NCBI RefSeq assembly: GCF_014649655.1
Contig: NZ_BMTL01000037.1
Location: 32,737 to 96,736 of the forward strand
Source: Streptomyces humidus
GTDB lineage: Bacteria; Actinomycetota; Actinomycetes; Streptomycetales; Streptomycetaceae
DNA length: 64,000 bases
Direction of reading: 5' to 3'
The first letter of the stretch is position 1. Each line of letters starts with the position of its first letter. Made by a program: the position numbers and the translations under genes. This document shows, piece after piece, positions 1 through 8,541 of the stretch. Below the pieces are notes generated by a model. That model saw only the letters and a list, made by a program, of their open reading frames with translations, was not told the DNA's origin and did not search any database.

Positions 1-185
1 TCAGCGGGTCCGAACGCCGGGTGGCGAGCCTGGCCGTCGGCGGACACACCAACCGGGAGATCTCCGCACGGCTGCACATCACGATGAGCACGGTCGAGCA
101 GCATCTGACACGTGTCTACCGCAAACTCGGCATCACCGGACGTGAGGATCTGATCTCGGAATTCCTCACGGGCGTCCAGATATGA
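1..185 (+). CDS. LuxR-family transcriptional regulator, C-terminal part (5' truncated by window)
   Basis: The reading frame is open from base 3 to the TGA at 183-185, giving about 60 residues. They form a typical LuxR/GerE helix-turn-helix: SERRVASLAVGGHTNREIS, then STVEQHLTRVYRKLGI and a following R. The recognition helix lies in the STVEQHLTRVYRKL part. The N-terminal portion is outside the window, so it could be a response regulator or a large LAL-type ATPase regulator. The YRKLGIxxRxxL ending is common in LAL-type proteins, but that is only suggestive. It runs in the same direction as the ATP synthase operon, 432 bp upstream, and probably belongs to a separate unit. Short tandem repeats begin right at its stop codon. 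Confidence 0.85.
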   Translation, partial: SGSERRVASLAVGGHTNREISARLHITMSTVEQHLTRVYRKLGITGREDLISEFLTGVQI

Positions 186-230
186 GGAGCCGACGGATAT
201 GGGGAGCGGCCGTAATGAGGAGCGGCCGTT
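182..230. repeat. 16-17 bp tandem repeat, three copies, starting at the LuxR stop codon
   Basis: Three consecutive units begin at 182, 199 and 215. Each reads approximately ATGAGGAGCGGCCGTT, with the first copy the most diverged (ATGAGGAGCCGACGGAT). A further ATGAGAGG at 231 looks like the start of a fourth. The array begins inside the last codons of the LuxR-type gene. No function is evident. Confidence 0.7.
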
Positions 231-617
231 ATGAGAGGTGTCCGGTGGTGAGGGGCGGGCGGATGTGACCGCGGCCGGGGCCCCGTGCGCGCTCCCCGCA
301 AGGTAAGAATCTGACTAGAGCATTGCCAAGTCGTGGGGGAAGGCTGGGTGGGCAAACAGCGGCAATACCAGACAAGACGCCCGTGATTCCGCACAGACGC
401 GCACGGCCACTCTCATGTGTGACAGTGAGCACACTCCATAGGTAAAGACCTCATCAAATAGTTTGTGATACGGTTCACGAGTACCCCCGGACAGAGCCGC
501 TGGACCGCATCACGACGGTCCGTCGGAGCGAGGCGGCGTGAGGTCTTTCGCCCCTCGTACCGGGACTACGCTCGTCCATGACGACACCCTGCCCCCCTTG
601 ATTGCGGAGTTGCCGCC
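186..617. other. 432-bp intergenic region upstream of the ATP synthase operon
   Basis: No convincing gene is present; small ORFs on both strands lack coding bias and ribosome sites. The stretch around 410-480 is locally AT-richer than its surroundings (for example TCATCAAATAGTTTGTGATA). It probably carries the atp operon promoter. One weak candidate is GTGACA at 419-424 with TAAAGA at 443-448 (18-bp spacer). No operator is clear. Confidence 0.4.
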
Positions 618-1031
618 ATGCAGTCCAACGACGTACGAACGCTCGTGCACTGTGCCCTGCCCACCGCTGTCGCGGGTGTGGCGGGAGTCGCGGTGAGCGC
701 CGCCGTCGCCGGCGGCAAGGGAGCGCTCGGCGCCGTCTTCGGTGCGCTGCTCGTCCTGCTGTTCATGGGGGGCGGACTGGTGGTGCTGCTGCGCACCGCG
801 CGCCAGTTTCCTCATCTGTTCCAGTCGATGGGGCTGTTGCTCTACACCACGCAGATCCTGTTGCTGATGATCGTCCTGATCACTTTCAAGGGGACCTCGG
901 TCTTCGATCCGAAATGCTTCGCGTTCACGCTGCTCGCCGCCACCCTCGTGTGGATCGCGGCCCAGGTGCGTTCGCACATGAAGGCCAAGATCCTCTACGT
1001 CGAGCCGGACTCCGCCCGGACGTCGTCGTGA
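618..1031 (+). CDS. atpI: ATP synthase protein I (AtpI), first gene of the atp operon
   Basis: The product is a 137-residue membrane protein. Four hydrophobic segments are visible (roughly 10-30, 38-58, 70-90 and 105-120), and it ends in a short hydrophilic tail. AtpI proteins are non-structural helpers of the F1Fo ATP synthase, proposed to aid c-ring assembly. The sequence is poorly conserved, so the call rests on topology and on position just before atpB. The ATG at 618 follows a GGAG at 606-609. A 222-bp gap separates it from atpB, longer than the other gaps in the operon, so an internal promoter is possible. Confidence 0.85.
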   Translation: MQSNDVRTLVHCALPTAVAGVAGVAVSAAVAGGKGALGAVFGALLVLLFMGGGLVVLLRTARQFPHLFQSMGLLLYTTQILLLMIVLITFKGTSVFDPKCFAFTLLAATLVWIAAQVRSHMKAKILYVEPDSARTSS

Positions 1032-1253
1032 CCTGTAGGGCCGGTGTAAAGGGCCTTCCACTCTTTTGCTATGGTCTCGCCACAACTGCGGCAGAGCTGG
1101 CGCGGGCGGCAAGCGTGCCTGTGACGTCTCACGGTTCGGAGCCCAGTCGCCGCCCCCTTATCCGCAAGTCCAGTCCAGTGCCGTCCCGCGGTCGCAGGCC
1201 GCGCCGACACATCGAGGTTGCCGTACCCATGCGCCACGCTGAAGGAGCTCGCG

Positions 1254-2063
1254 GTGAGTAACGCCAAGACGCTCGCCTTCGAGACCGACTGTCATATTTT
1301 CGACGGGTGCGGTTTCCCGACCCCCGGCCTGCACTCGTTCATGTTCGAGCCGCTCTTCACCGTCGGCGGCATCGAGTTCAACAAGCCGATGCTGCTCTCG
1401 CTGGTGAGCACCGTCGTCGTCATCGGGTTCTTCTGGGCGGCCTTCAACAAGCCGAAGCTGATCCCCGGCAAGCTCCAGATGGTCGGCGAGGCCGGCTACG
1501 ACTTCGTCCGCCGAGGCGTCGTCTACGAGACGATCGGCAAGCGCGAGGGCGAGAAGTACGTCCCGCTGATGTTCGCGTTGTTCTTCTTCATCTGGATCAT
1601 GAACCTGTGGTCGATCGTCCCGATCGCCCAGTTCCCGGCCACCGCGGTCATCGCCTTCCCGGCAGGTCTCGCGGCTCTGGTCTACATCCTGTGGATGAGC
1701 ATCACGTTCAAGCGCCACGGCTTCGTCGGCGGCTTCAAGAACATCACCGGCTACGACCGTTCGCTCGGCCCGGTGTTCCCGATGGTCATGTTCTTCGAGT
1801 TCCTGTCGAACGTGTTCATCCGGCCGTTCACCCACGCCGTCCGGCTCTTCGCCAACATGTTCGCCGGCCACGTTCTGATCCTGATCTTCACCATCGGAAC
1901 CTGGTACCTGCTCAACGGCATCGGCATCGCCTACTCGGCGGTCTCGTTCCTGATGGTCCTCGTGATGACGGTCTTCGAGCTGTTCATCCAGGCCCTCCAG
2001 GCCTACGTCTTCATCCTCCTGTCCTGCAGCTACATCCAGGGCGCGCTCGCCGAGCACCACTGA
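1254..2063 (+). CDS. atpB: F1Fo ATP synthase subunit a
   Basis: Subunit a forms the proton half-channels of the Fo motor in the membrane. The 269-residue protein has five to six strongly hydrophobic helices. It carries the family signature HAVRLFANMFAGH, whose arginine (about residue 197) faces the c-ring glutamate. The C-terminal helix FELFIQALQAYVFILLSCSYIQGAL is also typical, as is the N-terminal CHIFDGCGF segment of actinobacterial homologs. I chose the GTG at 1254 because AAGGAG at 1242-1247 is well placed. An in-frame ATG at 1218 would add 12 residues but lacks a comparable ribosome site. It is followed by atpE after a 75-bp gap containing a small hairpin. Confidence 0.96.
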   Translation: MSNAKTLAFETDCHIFDGCGFPTPGLHSFMFEPLFTVGGIEFNKPMLLSLVSTVVVIGFFWAAFNKPKLIPGKLQMVGEAGYDFVRRGVVYETIGKREGEKYVPLMFALFFFIWIMNLWSIVPIAQFPATAVIAFPAGLAALVYILWMSITFKRHGFVGGFKNITGYDRSLGPVFPMVMFFEFLSNVFIRPFTHAVRLFANMFAGHVLILIFTIGTWYLLNGIGIAYSAVSFLMVLVMTVFELFIQALQAYVFILLSCSYIQGALAEHH

Positions 2064-2090
2064 GCACCCGCACCACACACCCCTGAACTT

Positions 2091-2111
2091 CCGGTGGCCA
2101 ACCCCCACCGG
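2091..2111 (+). promoter_or_regulatory. Small hairpin in the atpB-atpE gap
   Basis: CCGGTGG at 2091-2097 pairs with CCACCGG at 2105-2111 across a 7-nt loop. It lies between atpB and atpE, directly before the strong AAGGAAG ribosome site of atpE. Subunit c is needed in many more copies than the other subunits. An mRNA-stability or processing element here would fit, but that is inference. Confidence 0.4.
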
Positions 2112-2138
2112 CCTGTGTAAAGAGAAGGAAGTTACGGC

Positions 2139-2384
2139 ATGTCCGCTCTCGACACCCTCGCCGCGGTCGAAATCAAGGGCAACCTCGCTGCCATCGGCTA
2201 CGGTCTCGCGGCCATCGGCCCCGGCGTCGGCGTTGGCATCATCTTCGGTAACGGCACCCAGGCTCTGGCGCGTCAGCCCGAGGCCGCCGGCCTGATCCGT
2301 CAGAACCAGATCCTCGGCTTCGTCCTCTGTGAGGCGCTCGCCCTGATCGGTCTGGTCATGGGCTTCGTCTACCCGTCTGCCTGA
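2139..2384 (+). CDS. atpE: F1Fo ATP synthase subunit c
   Basis: This is the 81-residue proteolipid that assembles into the rotating c-ring. Two hydrophobic hairpin helices flank the polar loop ALARQPEAA (RQPE at 45-48). The proton-carrying acid is Glu65 within FVLCEALALIGLV. A glycine-rich GVGVGIIFG repeat in helix 1 gives close helix packing. The ribosome site AAGGAAG is strong, as expected for a high-copy subunit. An ion-binding Glu without an obvious sodium-ligand set suggests proton coupling. Confidence 0.97.
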   Translation: MSALDTLAAVEIKGNLAAIGYGLAAIGPGVGVGIIFGNGTQALARQPEAAGLIRQNQILGFVLCEALALIGLVMGFVYPSA

Positions 2385-2424
2385 CGGTTTCGGCCGACGA
2401 GAGAATTCCACGGAAGGAACTGAT

Positions 2425-2976
2425 GTGATCTCGCCCTTGCTGCAAATCGCGGCTGAGGAGGAGGCCCAGAATCCTCTGATCCCGGAGATCCCCGAGCTCG
2501 TCATCGGTCTGATCGCGTTCGCGATCGTGTTCTTCGTCCTGGGCAAGAAGCTCCTTCCGAACATCAACAAGGTTCTGGAAGAGCGTCGCGAAGCCATCGA
2601 GGGCGGGATCGAACAGGCCGAGATTGCTCGCACGGAGGCCCAGAGCGTCCTGGAGCAGTACAAGGCACAGCTCGCCGAGGCCCGTCATGAGGCCGCGCGA
2701 CTGCGCCAGGAGGCGCAGGAGCAGGGCGCCACGCTCATCACCGAGATGCGCGCGGAAGGCCAGCGCCAGCGCGAGGAGATCGTCGCCGCCGGACACAGCC
2801 AGATCGAGGCCGACCGCAAGGCCGCCGCGTCCGCGCTGCGTCAGGACGTCGGCAAGCTCGCCACCGAACTGGCCGGCAAGCTCGTCGGCGAGTCCCTCGA
2901 GGACCACGCCCGGCAGAGCCGCGTCATCGACCGCTTCCTCGACGAGCTCGAGGAGAAGGCCGAGGCGTCTCGATGA
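2425..2976 (+). CDS. atpF: F1Fo ATP synthase subunit b
   Basis: Subunit b is the peripheral stator stalk linking Fo to F1. The 183-residue protein has one transmembrane helix near residues 24-42 (LVIGLIAFAIVFFVL). A long charged coiled coil rich in Ala, Glu, Gln and Arg follows. The GTG at 2425 is preceded by AAGGAA at 2413-2418; the overlapping ATG at 2423 runs directly into TGA and cannot be used. The last codon overlaps atpH as ATGA (2973-2976), so the two stator subunits are translationally coupled. Confidence 0.96.
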   Translation: MISPLLQIAAEEEAQNPLIPEIPELVIGLIAFAIVFFVLGKKLLPNINKVLEERREAIEGGIEQAEIARTEAQSVLEQYKAQLAEARHEAARLRQEAQEQGATLITEMRAEGQRQREEIVAAGHSQIEADRKAAASALRQDVGKLATELAGKLVGESLEDHARQSRVIDRFLDELEEKAEASR

Positions 2977-3794
2977 CCGCACACGGAGCGAGCCGCGAGG
3001 CATTCGCAGCAGCCCGTGAGCGTCTTGACGCGCTGACGGACTCCACGTCCGTGGACGCGGCGCGACTCGCAGAGGAGCTGGCGTCCGTCACGGCGCTGCT
3101 CCACGGCGAGATCTCGCTGCGTCGGGTCCTCACCGACCCGGCACAGTCCGCCGACCGCAAGGCCGAGCTGGTCCAGCGCCTGCTCGGCAGCCAGATCAGC
3201 GGCCCCACCGCCGACCTGGTGGCCGGCACGGTGCGCTCCCGCTGGTCGCAGTCCCGCGACCTGGTGGACGCGCTCGAGGAACTGGCGAACATCGCCGACC
3301 TCACCGCCGCGCAGAAGGCCGGCACGCTCGACGACGTCGAGGACGAGCTGTTCCGCTTCGGGCGGATCGTCTCCTCCAACACCGGGCTGCGCGCCGCACT
3401 GACCGACCGGAAGGCCACCGTCCCGGCCAAGAGCGAGCTGCTGCACAGCCTGCTCGGCGGCCGGGCCGACGCGGCCACCGAGCGACTGGTGACGCGCCTG
3501 GTGACCGCGCCGCGTGGACGTAGCCTGGAAGCGGGCCTCGAGTCCCTGTCCAAGCTCGCCGCGGAGCGCCGCGACCGCATGGTCGCCGTCGTCACCTCGG
3601 CGGTGCCGCTGAGCGACCCGCAGAAGCAGCGCCTCGGCGCGGCCCTCGCGAAGCTCTACGGCCGCAGGATGCACCTCAACCTCGACGTGGACCCCGCGGT
3701 CCTCGGCGGGATCCGGGTGCAGGTCGGCGACGAAGTGATCAACGGCTCCCTCGCGGACCGGATCGAGGACGCCGCCCGCCGCATGGCGAGCTAG
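2973..3794 (+). CDS. atpH: F1 ATP synthase subunit delta
   Basis: Delta caps F1 and binds subunit b. At 273 residues it is longer than the roughly 180-residue E. coli delta, as is normal for Streptomyces. The extra N-terminal part is helical and charged. The C-terminal half carries the conserved delta signature region (VVTSAVPLSDPQKQRL, then VGDEVINGSLADRIEDAARRM). The ATG overlaps the atpF stop. A 134-bp gap to atpA contains a G-run/C-run pair around 3866-3887 that could fold, but I do not call it a terminator within the operon. Confidence 0.95.
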   Translation: MTAHGASREAFAAARERLDALTDSTSVDAARLAEELASVTALLHGEISLRRVLTDPAQSADRKAELVQRLLGSQISGPTADLVAGTVRSRWSQSRDLVDALEELANIADLTAAQKAGTLDDVEDELFRFGRIVSSNTGLRAALTDRKATVPAKSELLHSLLGGRADAATERLVTRLVTAPRGRSLEAGLESLSKLAAERRDRMVAVVTSAVPLSDPQKQRLGAALAKLYGRRMHLNLDVDPAVLGGIRVQVGDEVINGSLADRIEDAARRMAS

Positions 3795-3928
3795 CAGCAA
3801 CTCAAGACCGCAGTACGAACTGATGGCGGCCCTGGTTGGGCCGTGCAGAGGATTCACCTCTTTCAGGGGGGAGTCCCCATCCCCCCAAAGTGAAACTTCG
3901 GGCCCAACAAGGAGAGCAGGGAACCCAG

Positions 3929-5518
3929 ATGGCGGAGCTCACGATCCGGCCGGAGGAGATCCGGGACGCGCTGGAGAACTTTGTCCAGTCGTACAAGCCG
4001 GACGCGGCCTCGCGCGAGGAGGTCGGTACGGTCACCCTTGCCGGCGACGGCATCGCGAAGGTCGAGGGCCTCCCCTCGGCCATGGCCAACGAACTGCTGA
4101 GGTTCGAGGACGGCACCCTCGGCCTCGCGCTCAACCTCGAAGAGCGCGAGATCGGTACCGTCATCCTCGGCGAGTTCAGCGGCGTCGAGGAGGGCCAGCC
4201 GGTCACCCGCACCGGAGAGGTCCTGTCCGTCGCCGTCGGCGAGGGCTACCTGGGCCGGGTCGTCGACCCGCTCGGCAACCCGATCGACGGCCTCGGCGAG
4301 ATCGAGACGTCCGGCCGCCGTGCCCTGGAGCTGCAGGCTCCCGGTGTCATGGCCCGTAAGTCGGTGCACGAGCCGATGGAGACCGGCTACAAGGCCGTCG
4401 ACGCGATGACCCCGATCGGCCGTGGTCAGCGTCAGCTGATCATCGGCGACCGCCAGACCGGCAAGACCGCCCTGGCCGTCGACACGATCATCAACCAGCG
4501 CGACAACTGGCGCTCCGGCGACCCGAAGAAGCAGGTCCGCTGCGTCTACGTCGCCATCGGCCAGAAGGGCTCGACCATCGCCTCCGTGCGTGGCGCCCTC
4601 GAAGAGGCCGGCGCGCTGGAGTACACGACCATCGTCGCCGCCCCGGCGTCCGACCCGGCCGGCTTCAAGTACCTGGCGCCGTACACCGGTTCGGCCATCG
4701 GCCAGCAGTGGATGTACGAGGGCAAGCACGTCCTCATCATCTTCGACGACCTCTCGAAGCAGGCCGACGCCTACCGCGCCGTGTCCCTGCTGCTGCGCCG
4801 CCCGCCGGGCCGTGAGGCCTACCCGGGTGACGTCTTCTACCTGCACTCCCGTCTGCTGGAGCGCTGCGCGAAGCTCTCCGACGAGCTGGGCGCCGGCTCG
4901 ATGACCGGTCTGCCGATCGTCGAGACGAAGGCCAACGACGTCTCGGCGTTCATCCCGACCAACGTCATCTCCATCACCGACGGCCAGTGCTTCCTGGAGT
5001 CCGACCTGTTCAACGCCGGTCAGCGCCCGGCCCTGAACGTCGGTATCTCGGTCTCCCGCGTCGGTGGCTCCGCCCAGCACAAGGCCATGCGCCAGGTCTC
5101 GGGCCGGCTCCGCCTCGACCTCGCCCAGTACCGCGAGCTGGAGGCGTTCGCCGCCTTCGGTTCCGACCTGGACGCCGCGTCGAAGTCGCAGCTTGAGCGC
5201 GGTCAGCGTCTGGTCGAGCTGCTCAAGCAGCCGCAGTACCAGCCGATGCCGACCGAGGACCAGGTCGTCTCCGTCTGGGCCGGCACCACCGGCAAGATGG
5301 ACGACGTCCCGGTCTCCGACGTCCGCCGCTTCGAGAAGGAGCTGCTGGACTACCTGCACCGCAAGGAGCAGGGCCTCATGACCTCCATCAAGGAGGGCGC
5401 GAAGATGTCGGACGACACCCTCACCGCTGTTGCCGACGCGATCGCCGAGTTCAAGAAGCAGTTCGAGACCTCGGACGGCAAGCTTCTCGGCGAGGACGCC
5501 CCGGCCGCGGCCAAGTGA
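3929..5518 (+). CDS. atpA: F1 ATP synthase subunit alpha
   Basis: Alpha is the non-catalytic nucleotide-binding subunit of the F1 hexamer. The 529-residue protein has Walker A GDRQTGKT at residues 173-180, the HVLIIFDDLSKQADAYR Walker B region, and the LLRRPPGREAYPGDVFYLHSRLLERCA signature. I chose the ATG at 3929, which gives the conserved N-terminus MAELTIRPEEI. An in-frame ATG at 3836 would add 31 residues unlike family members. The ribosome site is AAGGAG at 3909-3914, somewhat far from the start. The C-terminal helical region is complete and ends in an Ala/Lys-rich tail. Confidence 0.98.
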   Translation: MAELTIRPEEIRDALENFVQSYKPDAASREEVGTVTLAGDGIAKVEGLPSAMANELLRFEDGTLGLALNLEEREIGTVILGEFSGVEEGQPVTRTGEVLSVAVGEGYLGRVVDPLGNPIDGLGEIETSGRRALELQAPGVMARKSVHEPMETGYKAVDAMTPIGRGQRQLIIGDRQTGKTALAVDTIINQRDNWRSGDPKKQVRCVYVAIGQKGSTIASVRGALEEAGALEYTTIVAAPASDPAGFKYLAPYTGSAIGQQWMYEGKHVLIIFDDLSKQADAYRAVSLLLRRPPGREAYPGDVFYLHSRLLERCAKLSDELGAGSMTGLPIVETKANDVSAFIPTNVISITDGQCFLESDLFNAGQRPALNVGISVSRVGGSAQHKAMRQVSGRLRLDLAQYRELEAFAAFGSDLDAASKSQLERGQRLVELLKQPQYQPMPTEDQVVSVWAGTTGKMDDVPVSDVRRFEKELLDYLHRKEQGLMTSIKEGAKMSDDTLTAVADAIAEFKKQFETSDGKLLGEDAPAAAK

Positions 5519-5539
5519 CGTAAGGAAGGGACCTGACTC

Positions 5540-6457
5540 ATGGGAGCCCAGCTCCGGGTCTACAAGCGTCGCATCCGATCCGTCACCGCGACCAAGAAGA
5601 TCACCAAGGCGATGGAGATGATCGCCGCCTCGCGCGTCGTCAAGGCGCAGCGCAAGGTGGCGGCCTCCGCGCCGTACGCGACCGAGCTCACCCGCGCGGT
5701 CTCGGCGGTCGGCACCGGTTCGAACACCAAGCACCCGCTGACCACGGAGGCGGAGACGGCGACCCGTGCCGCGGTGCTGCTCCTCACGAGCGACCGCGGG
5801 CTGGCCGGCGCCTTCAACTCCAACGCGATCAAGGCCGCCGAGCTGCTGACGGCGCGCCTCGAGGCGGAGGGCAAGGAGGTCGACACGTACATCGTCGGCC
5901 GCCGCGGTCTGGCTCACTACAACTTCCGCGAGCGCAAGGTCGCGGAGTCGTGGTCGGGCTTCACCGACGAGCCCACCTACGCGGACGCGAAGAAGGTCGC
6001 GGGTCCGCTGATCGAGGCCATCGAGAAGGAGACGGCGGACGGCGGCGTGGACGAACTCCACATCGTCTTCACCGAGTTCGTCTCGATGATGACGCAGACG
6101 GCGCTGGACGACCGTCTGCTGCCGCTCAGCCTCGACGAGGTCGCGAAGGAGGCGGCACCGAAGGGCGAGATCCTTCCGCTGTACGACTTCGAGCCGTCGG
6201 CGGAGGACGTCCTCGACGCCCTGCTGCCGCGGTATGTGGAGAGCCGCGTCTACAACGCGCTCCTCCAGTCGGCAGCCTCCAAGCACGCCGCCACGCGGCG
6301 CGCGATGAAGTCGGCCACCGACAACGCGGGCGAGCTCATCGAGACGCTCTCCCGCCTTGCCAACGCGGCCCGCCAGGCCGAAATCACCCAGGAAATCAGC
6401 GAGATCGTCGGTGGCTCCGCAGCCCTGGCCGACGCGACCGCGGGGAGTGACAGGTAA
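5540..6457 (+). CDS. atpG: F1 ATP synthase subunit gamma
   Basis: Gamma is the central rotor shaft. The 305-residue protein starts with the family-typical MGAQLRVYKRRIRSVTATKKITKAMEMIAASR. It ends with the conserved helix (VYNALLQSAASKHAATRRAMKSATDNAGELI). An ATG at 5540 follows AAGGAAGGG at 5522-5530. Its TAA (6455-6457) overlaps the atpD ATG as TAATG, indicating coupled translation of gamma and beta. Confidence 0.97.
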   Translation: MGAQLRVYKRRIRSVTATKKITKAMEMIAASRVVKAQRKVAASAPYATELTRAVSAVGTGSNTKHPLTTEAETATRAAVLLLTSDRGLAGAFNSNAIKAAELLTARLEAEGKEVDTYIVGRRGLAHYNFRERKVAESWSGFTDEPTYADAKKVAGPLIEAIEKETADGGVDELHIVFTEFVSMMTQTALDDRLLPLSLDEVAKEAAPKGEILPLYDFEPSAEDVLDALLPRYVESRVYNALLQSAASKHAATRRAMKSATDNAGELIETLSRLANAARQAEITQEISEIVGGSAALADATAGSDR

Positions 6458-7893
6458 TGACGACGACAGTTGAGACGGCCGTTGCCACGGGCCGCGTCGC
6501 CCGGGTCATCGGCCCGGTCGTCGACGTGGAATTCCCCGTCGACGCCATGCCGGAGATCTACAACGCCCTTCACGTCGAGGTGGCCGACCCGGCCCTCGCC
6601 GGCGAGAAGAAGACGCTGACCCTGGAGGTCGCCCAGCACCTGGGTGACGGCCTGGTCCGCACCATCTCGATGCAGCCCACCGACGGTCTGGTCCGCCAGG
6701 CCCCGGTCACCGACACCGGCACGGGCATCACCGTCCCGGTCGGCGACTTCACCAAGGGCAAGGTGTTCAACACCCTCGGCGAGGTGCTGAACGTCGACGA
6801 GAGTTACGAGGGCGAGCGCTGGTCCATCCACCGCAAGGCCCCGCGCTTCGACGAGCTCGAGTCGAAGACCGAGATGTTCGAGACCGGCGTCAAGGTCATC
6901 GACCTTCTCACCCCGTACGTCAAGGGTGGAAAGATCGGCCTGTTCGGCGGCGCCGGCGTCGGCAAGACGGTGCTCATCCAGGAGATGATCTACCGCGTCG
7001 CCAACAACCACGACGGTGTCTCCGTGTTCGCCGGCGTCGGCGAGCGCACCCGTGAGGGCAACGACCTCATCGAGGAGATGACCGACTCGGGCGTCATCGA
7101 CAAGACCGCCCTGGTCTTCGGTCAGATGGACGAGCCCCCGGGCACCCGTCTGCGCGTGGCCCTGGCCGGTCTGACCATGGCGGAGTACTTCCGCGATGTG
7201 CAGAAGCAGGACGTGCTGTTCTTCATCGACAACATCTTCCGCTTCACCCAGGCCGGTTCCGAGGTGTCGACCCTGCTCGGCCGCATGCCCTCCGCGGTGG
7301 GCTACCAGCCGAACCTGGCCGACGAGATGGGTCTCCTGCAGGAGCGCATCACCTCGACCCGTGGTCACTCGATCACCTCGATGCAGGCGATCTACGTCCC
7401 CGCGGACGACCTGACCGACCCGGCCCCGGCCACCACCTTCGCCCACCTCGACGCGACGACGGTTCTCTCCCGTCCGATCTCCGAGAAGGGCATCTACCCG
7501 GCCGTGGACCCGCTGGACTCCACGTCCCGGATCCTGGACCCCCGCTACATCGCGGCGGACCACTACAACACCGCGATGCGCGTCAAGACGGTCCTGCAGA
7601 AGTACAAGGACCTTCAGGACATCATCGCGATCCTCGGCATCGACGAGCTGGGCGAGGAGGACAAGCTCACCGTCCACCGCGCCCGTCGCGTGGAGCGCTT
7701 CCTGTCCCAGAACACCCACGTCGCCAAGCAGTTCACCGGCGTCGACGGGTCGGACGTCCCGCTGGACGAGTCGATCACCGCGTTCAACGCGATCATCGAC
7801 GGCGAGTACGACCACTTCCCGGAGCAGGCGTTCTTCCTGTGCGGTGGCATCGAGGACCTGAAGGCCAACGCCAAGGAGCTGGGCGTCTCCTGA
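6457..7893 (+). CDS. atpD: F1 ATP synthase subunit beta (catalytic)
   Basis: Beta carries the catalytic sites for ATP synthesis. The 478-residue protein has Walker A GGAGVGKT at residues 164-171, the catalytic GERTREGNDL segment, Walker B VLFFIDNIFRF and the signature PAVDPLDSTSR. Its sequence is complete and standard. A 132-bp gap to atpC contains an 11-bp GC hairpin, the longest gap in the second half of the operon. Confidence 0.98.
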   Translation: MTTTVETAVATGRVARVIGPVVDVEFPVDAMPEIYNALHVEVADPALAGEKKTLTLEVAQHLGDGLVRTISMQPTDGLVRQAPVTDTGTGITVPVGDFTKGKVFNTLGEVLNVDESYEGERWSIHRKAPRFDELESKTEMFETGVKVIDLLTPYVKGGKIGLFGGAGVGKTVLIQEMIYRVANNHDGVSVFAGVGERTREGNDLIEEMTDSGVIDKTALVFGQMDEPPGTRLRVALAGLTMAEYFRDVQKQDVLFFIDNIFRFTQAGSEVSTLLGRMPSAVGYQPNLADEMGLLQERITSTRGHSITSMQAIYVPADDLTDPAPATTFAHLDATTVLSRPISEKGIYPAVDPLDSTSRILDPRYIAADHYNTAMRVKTVLQKYKDLQDIIAILGIDELGEEDKLTVHRARRVERFLSQNTHVAKQFTGVDGSDVPLDESITAFNAIIDGEYDHFPEQAFFLCGGIEDLKANAKELGVS

Positions 7894-7931
7894 ACTCCCT
7901 GAGTTCGCAGTGAGCCCCACGGCTCACGTCC

Positions 7932-7958
7932 GAGGGGGCGGGCGCGTCCCGCCCCCTC
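7932..7958 (+). promoter_or_regulatory. GC-rich hairpin between atpD and atpC
   Basis: GAGGGGGCGGG at 7932-7942 pairs perfectly with CCCGCCCCCTC at 7948-7958 around the 5-nt loop CGCGT. No U tract follows. Since atpC lies downstream and is needed stoichiometrically below alpha and beta, it may act as an attenuator or 3' mRNA-stabilising structure for the upstream transcript. The structure is direct; the role is inference. Confidence 0.5.
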
Positions 7959-8025
7959 ACTCACGCCCCTTAGACTTGTAACCAACACCCGGCAGACCCG
8001 CCGGGTGGTGACCCGAGGAGCCACC

Positions 8026-8400
8026 TTGGCTGCTGAGCTGCACGTCGCGCTGGTCGCGGCCGACCGAGAGGTCTGGTCCGGCGAGGCCACCCTGGTCGTC
8101 GCGCGCACCACGTCCGGCGACATCGGCGTCATGCCCGGTCACCAGCCGCTGCTCGGTGTGCTGGAGTCGGGCCCGGTGACCATCCGTACGAGTGATGGTG
8201 GAACGGTCGTCGCCGCGGTGCACGGCGGTTTCATCTCGTTCGCGGACAACAAGCTGTCGCTGCTGGCCGAGATCGCCGAACTGTCGGACGAGATCGACAT
8301 CCAGCGCGTGGAGCGGGAGCTGGAACGCGCGAAGGCGGAGGGCGACGCCGCCGCCGAGCGTCGCGCGGACGTCCGACTGCGTGCGGCGGCCACGCGCTGA
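8026..8400 (+). CDS. atpC: F1 ATP synthase subunit epsilon
   Basis: Epsilon is the small regulatory rotor subunit. The 124-residue protein has the beta-sandwich signature (LHVALVAADREVWSGEATLVVARTTSGDIGVMPGHQPLLGVLESG). A C-terminal helical hairpin (ELSDEIDIQRVERELERAKAEGDAAAERRADVRLRA) follows. I chose the TTG at 8026, with GAGGAG directly upstream, because it gives the N-terminus (M)AAELHVAL expected for Streptomyces. GTG codons at 8005 and 8008 in the same frame would add six or seven residues and lack a good ribosome site. The operon ends at the hairpin just downstream. Confidence 0.94.
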   Translation: MAAELHVALVAADREVWSGEATLVVARTTSGDIGVMPGHQPLLGVLESGPVTIRTSDGGTVVAAVHGGFISFADNKLSLLAEIAELSDEIDIQRVERELERAKAEGDAAAERRADVRLRAAATR

Positions 8401-8425
8401 CCCAGGGCACAACCGCATGACGTCA

Positions 8426-8473
8426 CTCAGCCGCGGTCGGTTCCGGAGCAATCCGGCGCCGACCGCGGCTGAG
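8426..8473 (+). terminator. Terminator of the atp operon
   Basis: A perfect 15-bp stem (8426-8440 with 8459-8473, arms beginning CTCAGCCGCGG) encloses an 18-nt loop. The loop itself contains a CCGGA-GCAA-TCCGG mini-hairpin. It lies 26 bp after the atpC stop. A U-richer stretch (GATGTTTTTTCC) follows about 10 nt later. Confidence 0.8.
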
Positions 8474-8541
8474 GCAGATATGGATGTTTTTTCCGTTCCG
8501 TTACCTATTTCGGTACCTAGGAGACGAGGAGGTCGGTGTCG

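Noticed and set aside
3836..3928. Upstream ATG extension of atpA
   Set aside because: Adds 31 residues not found in alpha subunits; MAELTIRPEEI is the family N-terminus.
3863..6286. Minus-strand ORF of 807 codons antisense to atpA and atpG
   Set aside because: High-GC shadow of conserved ATP synthase subunits; product is Arg/Leu/Asp-rich with no family.
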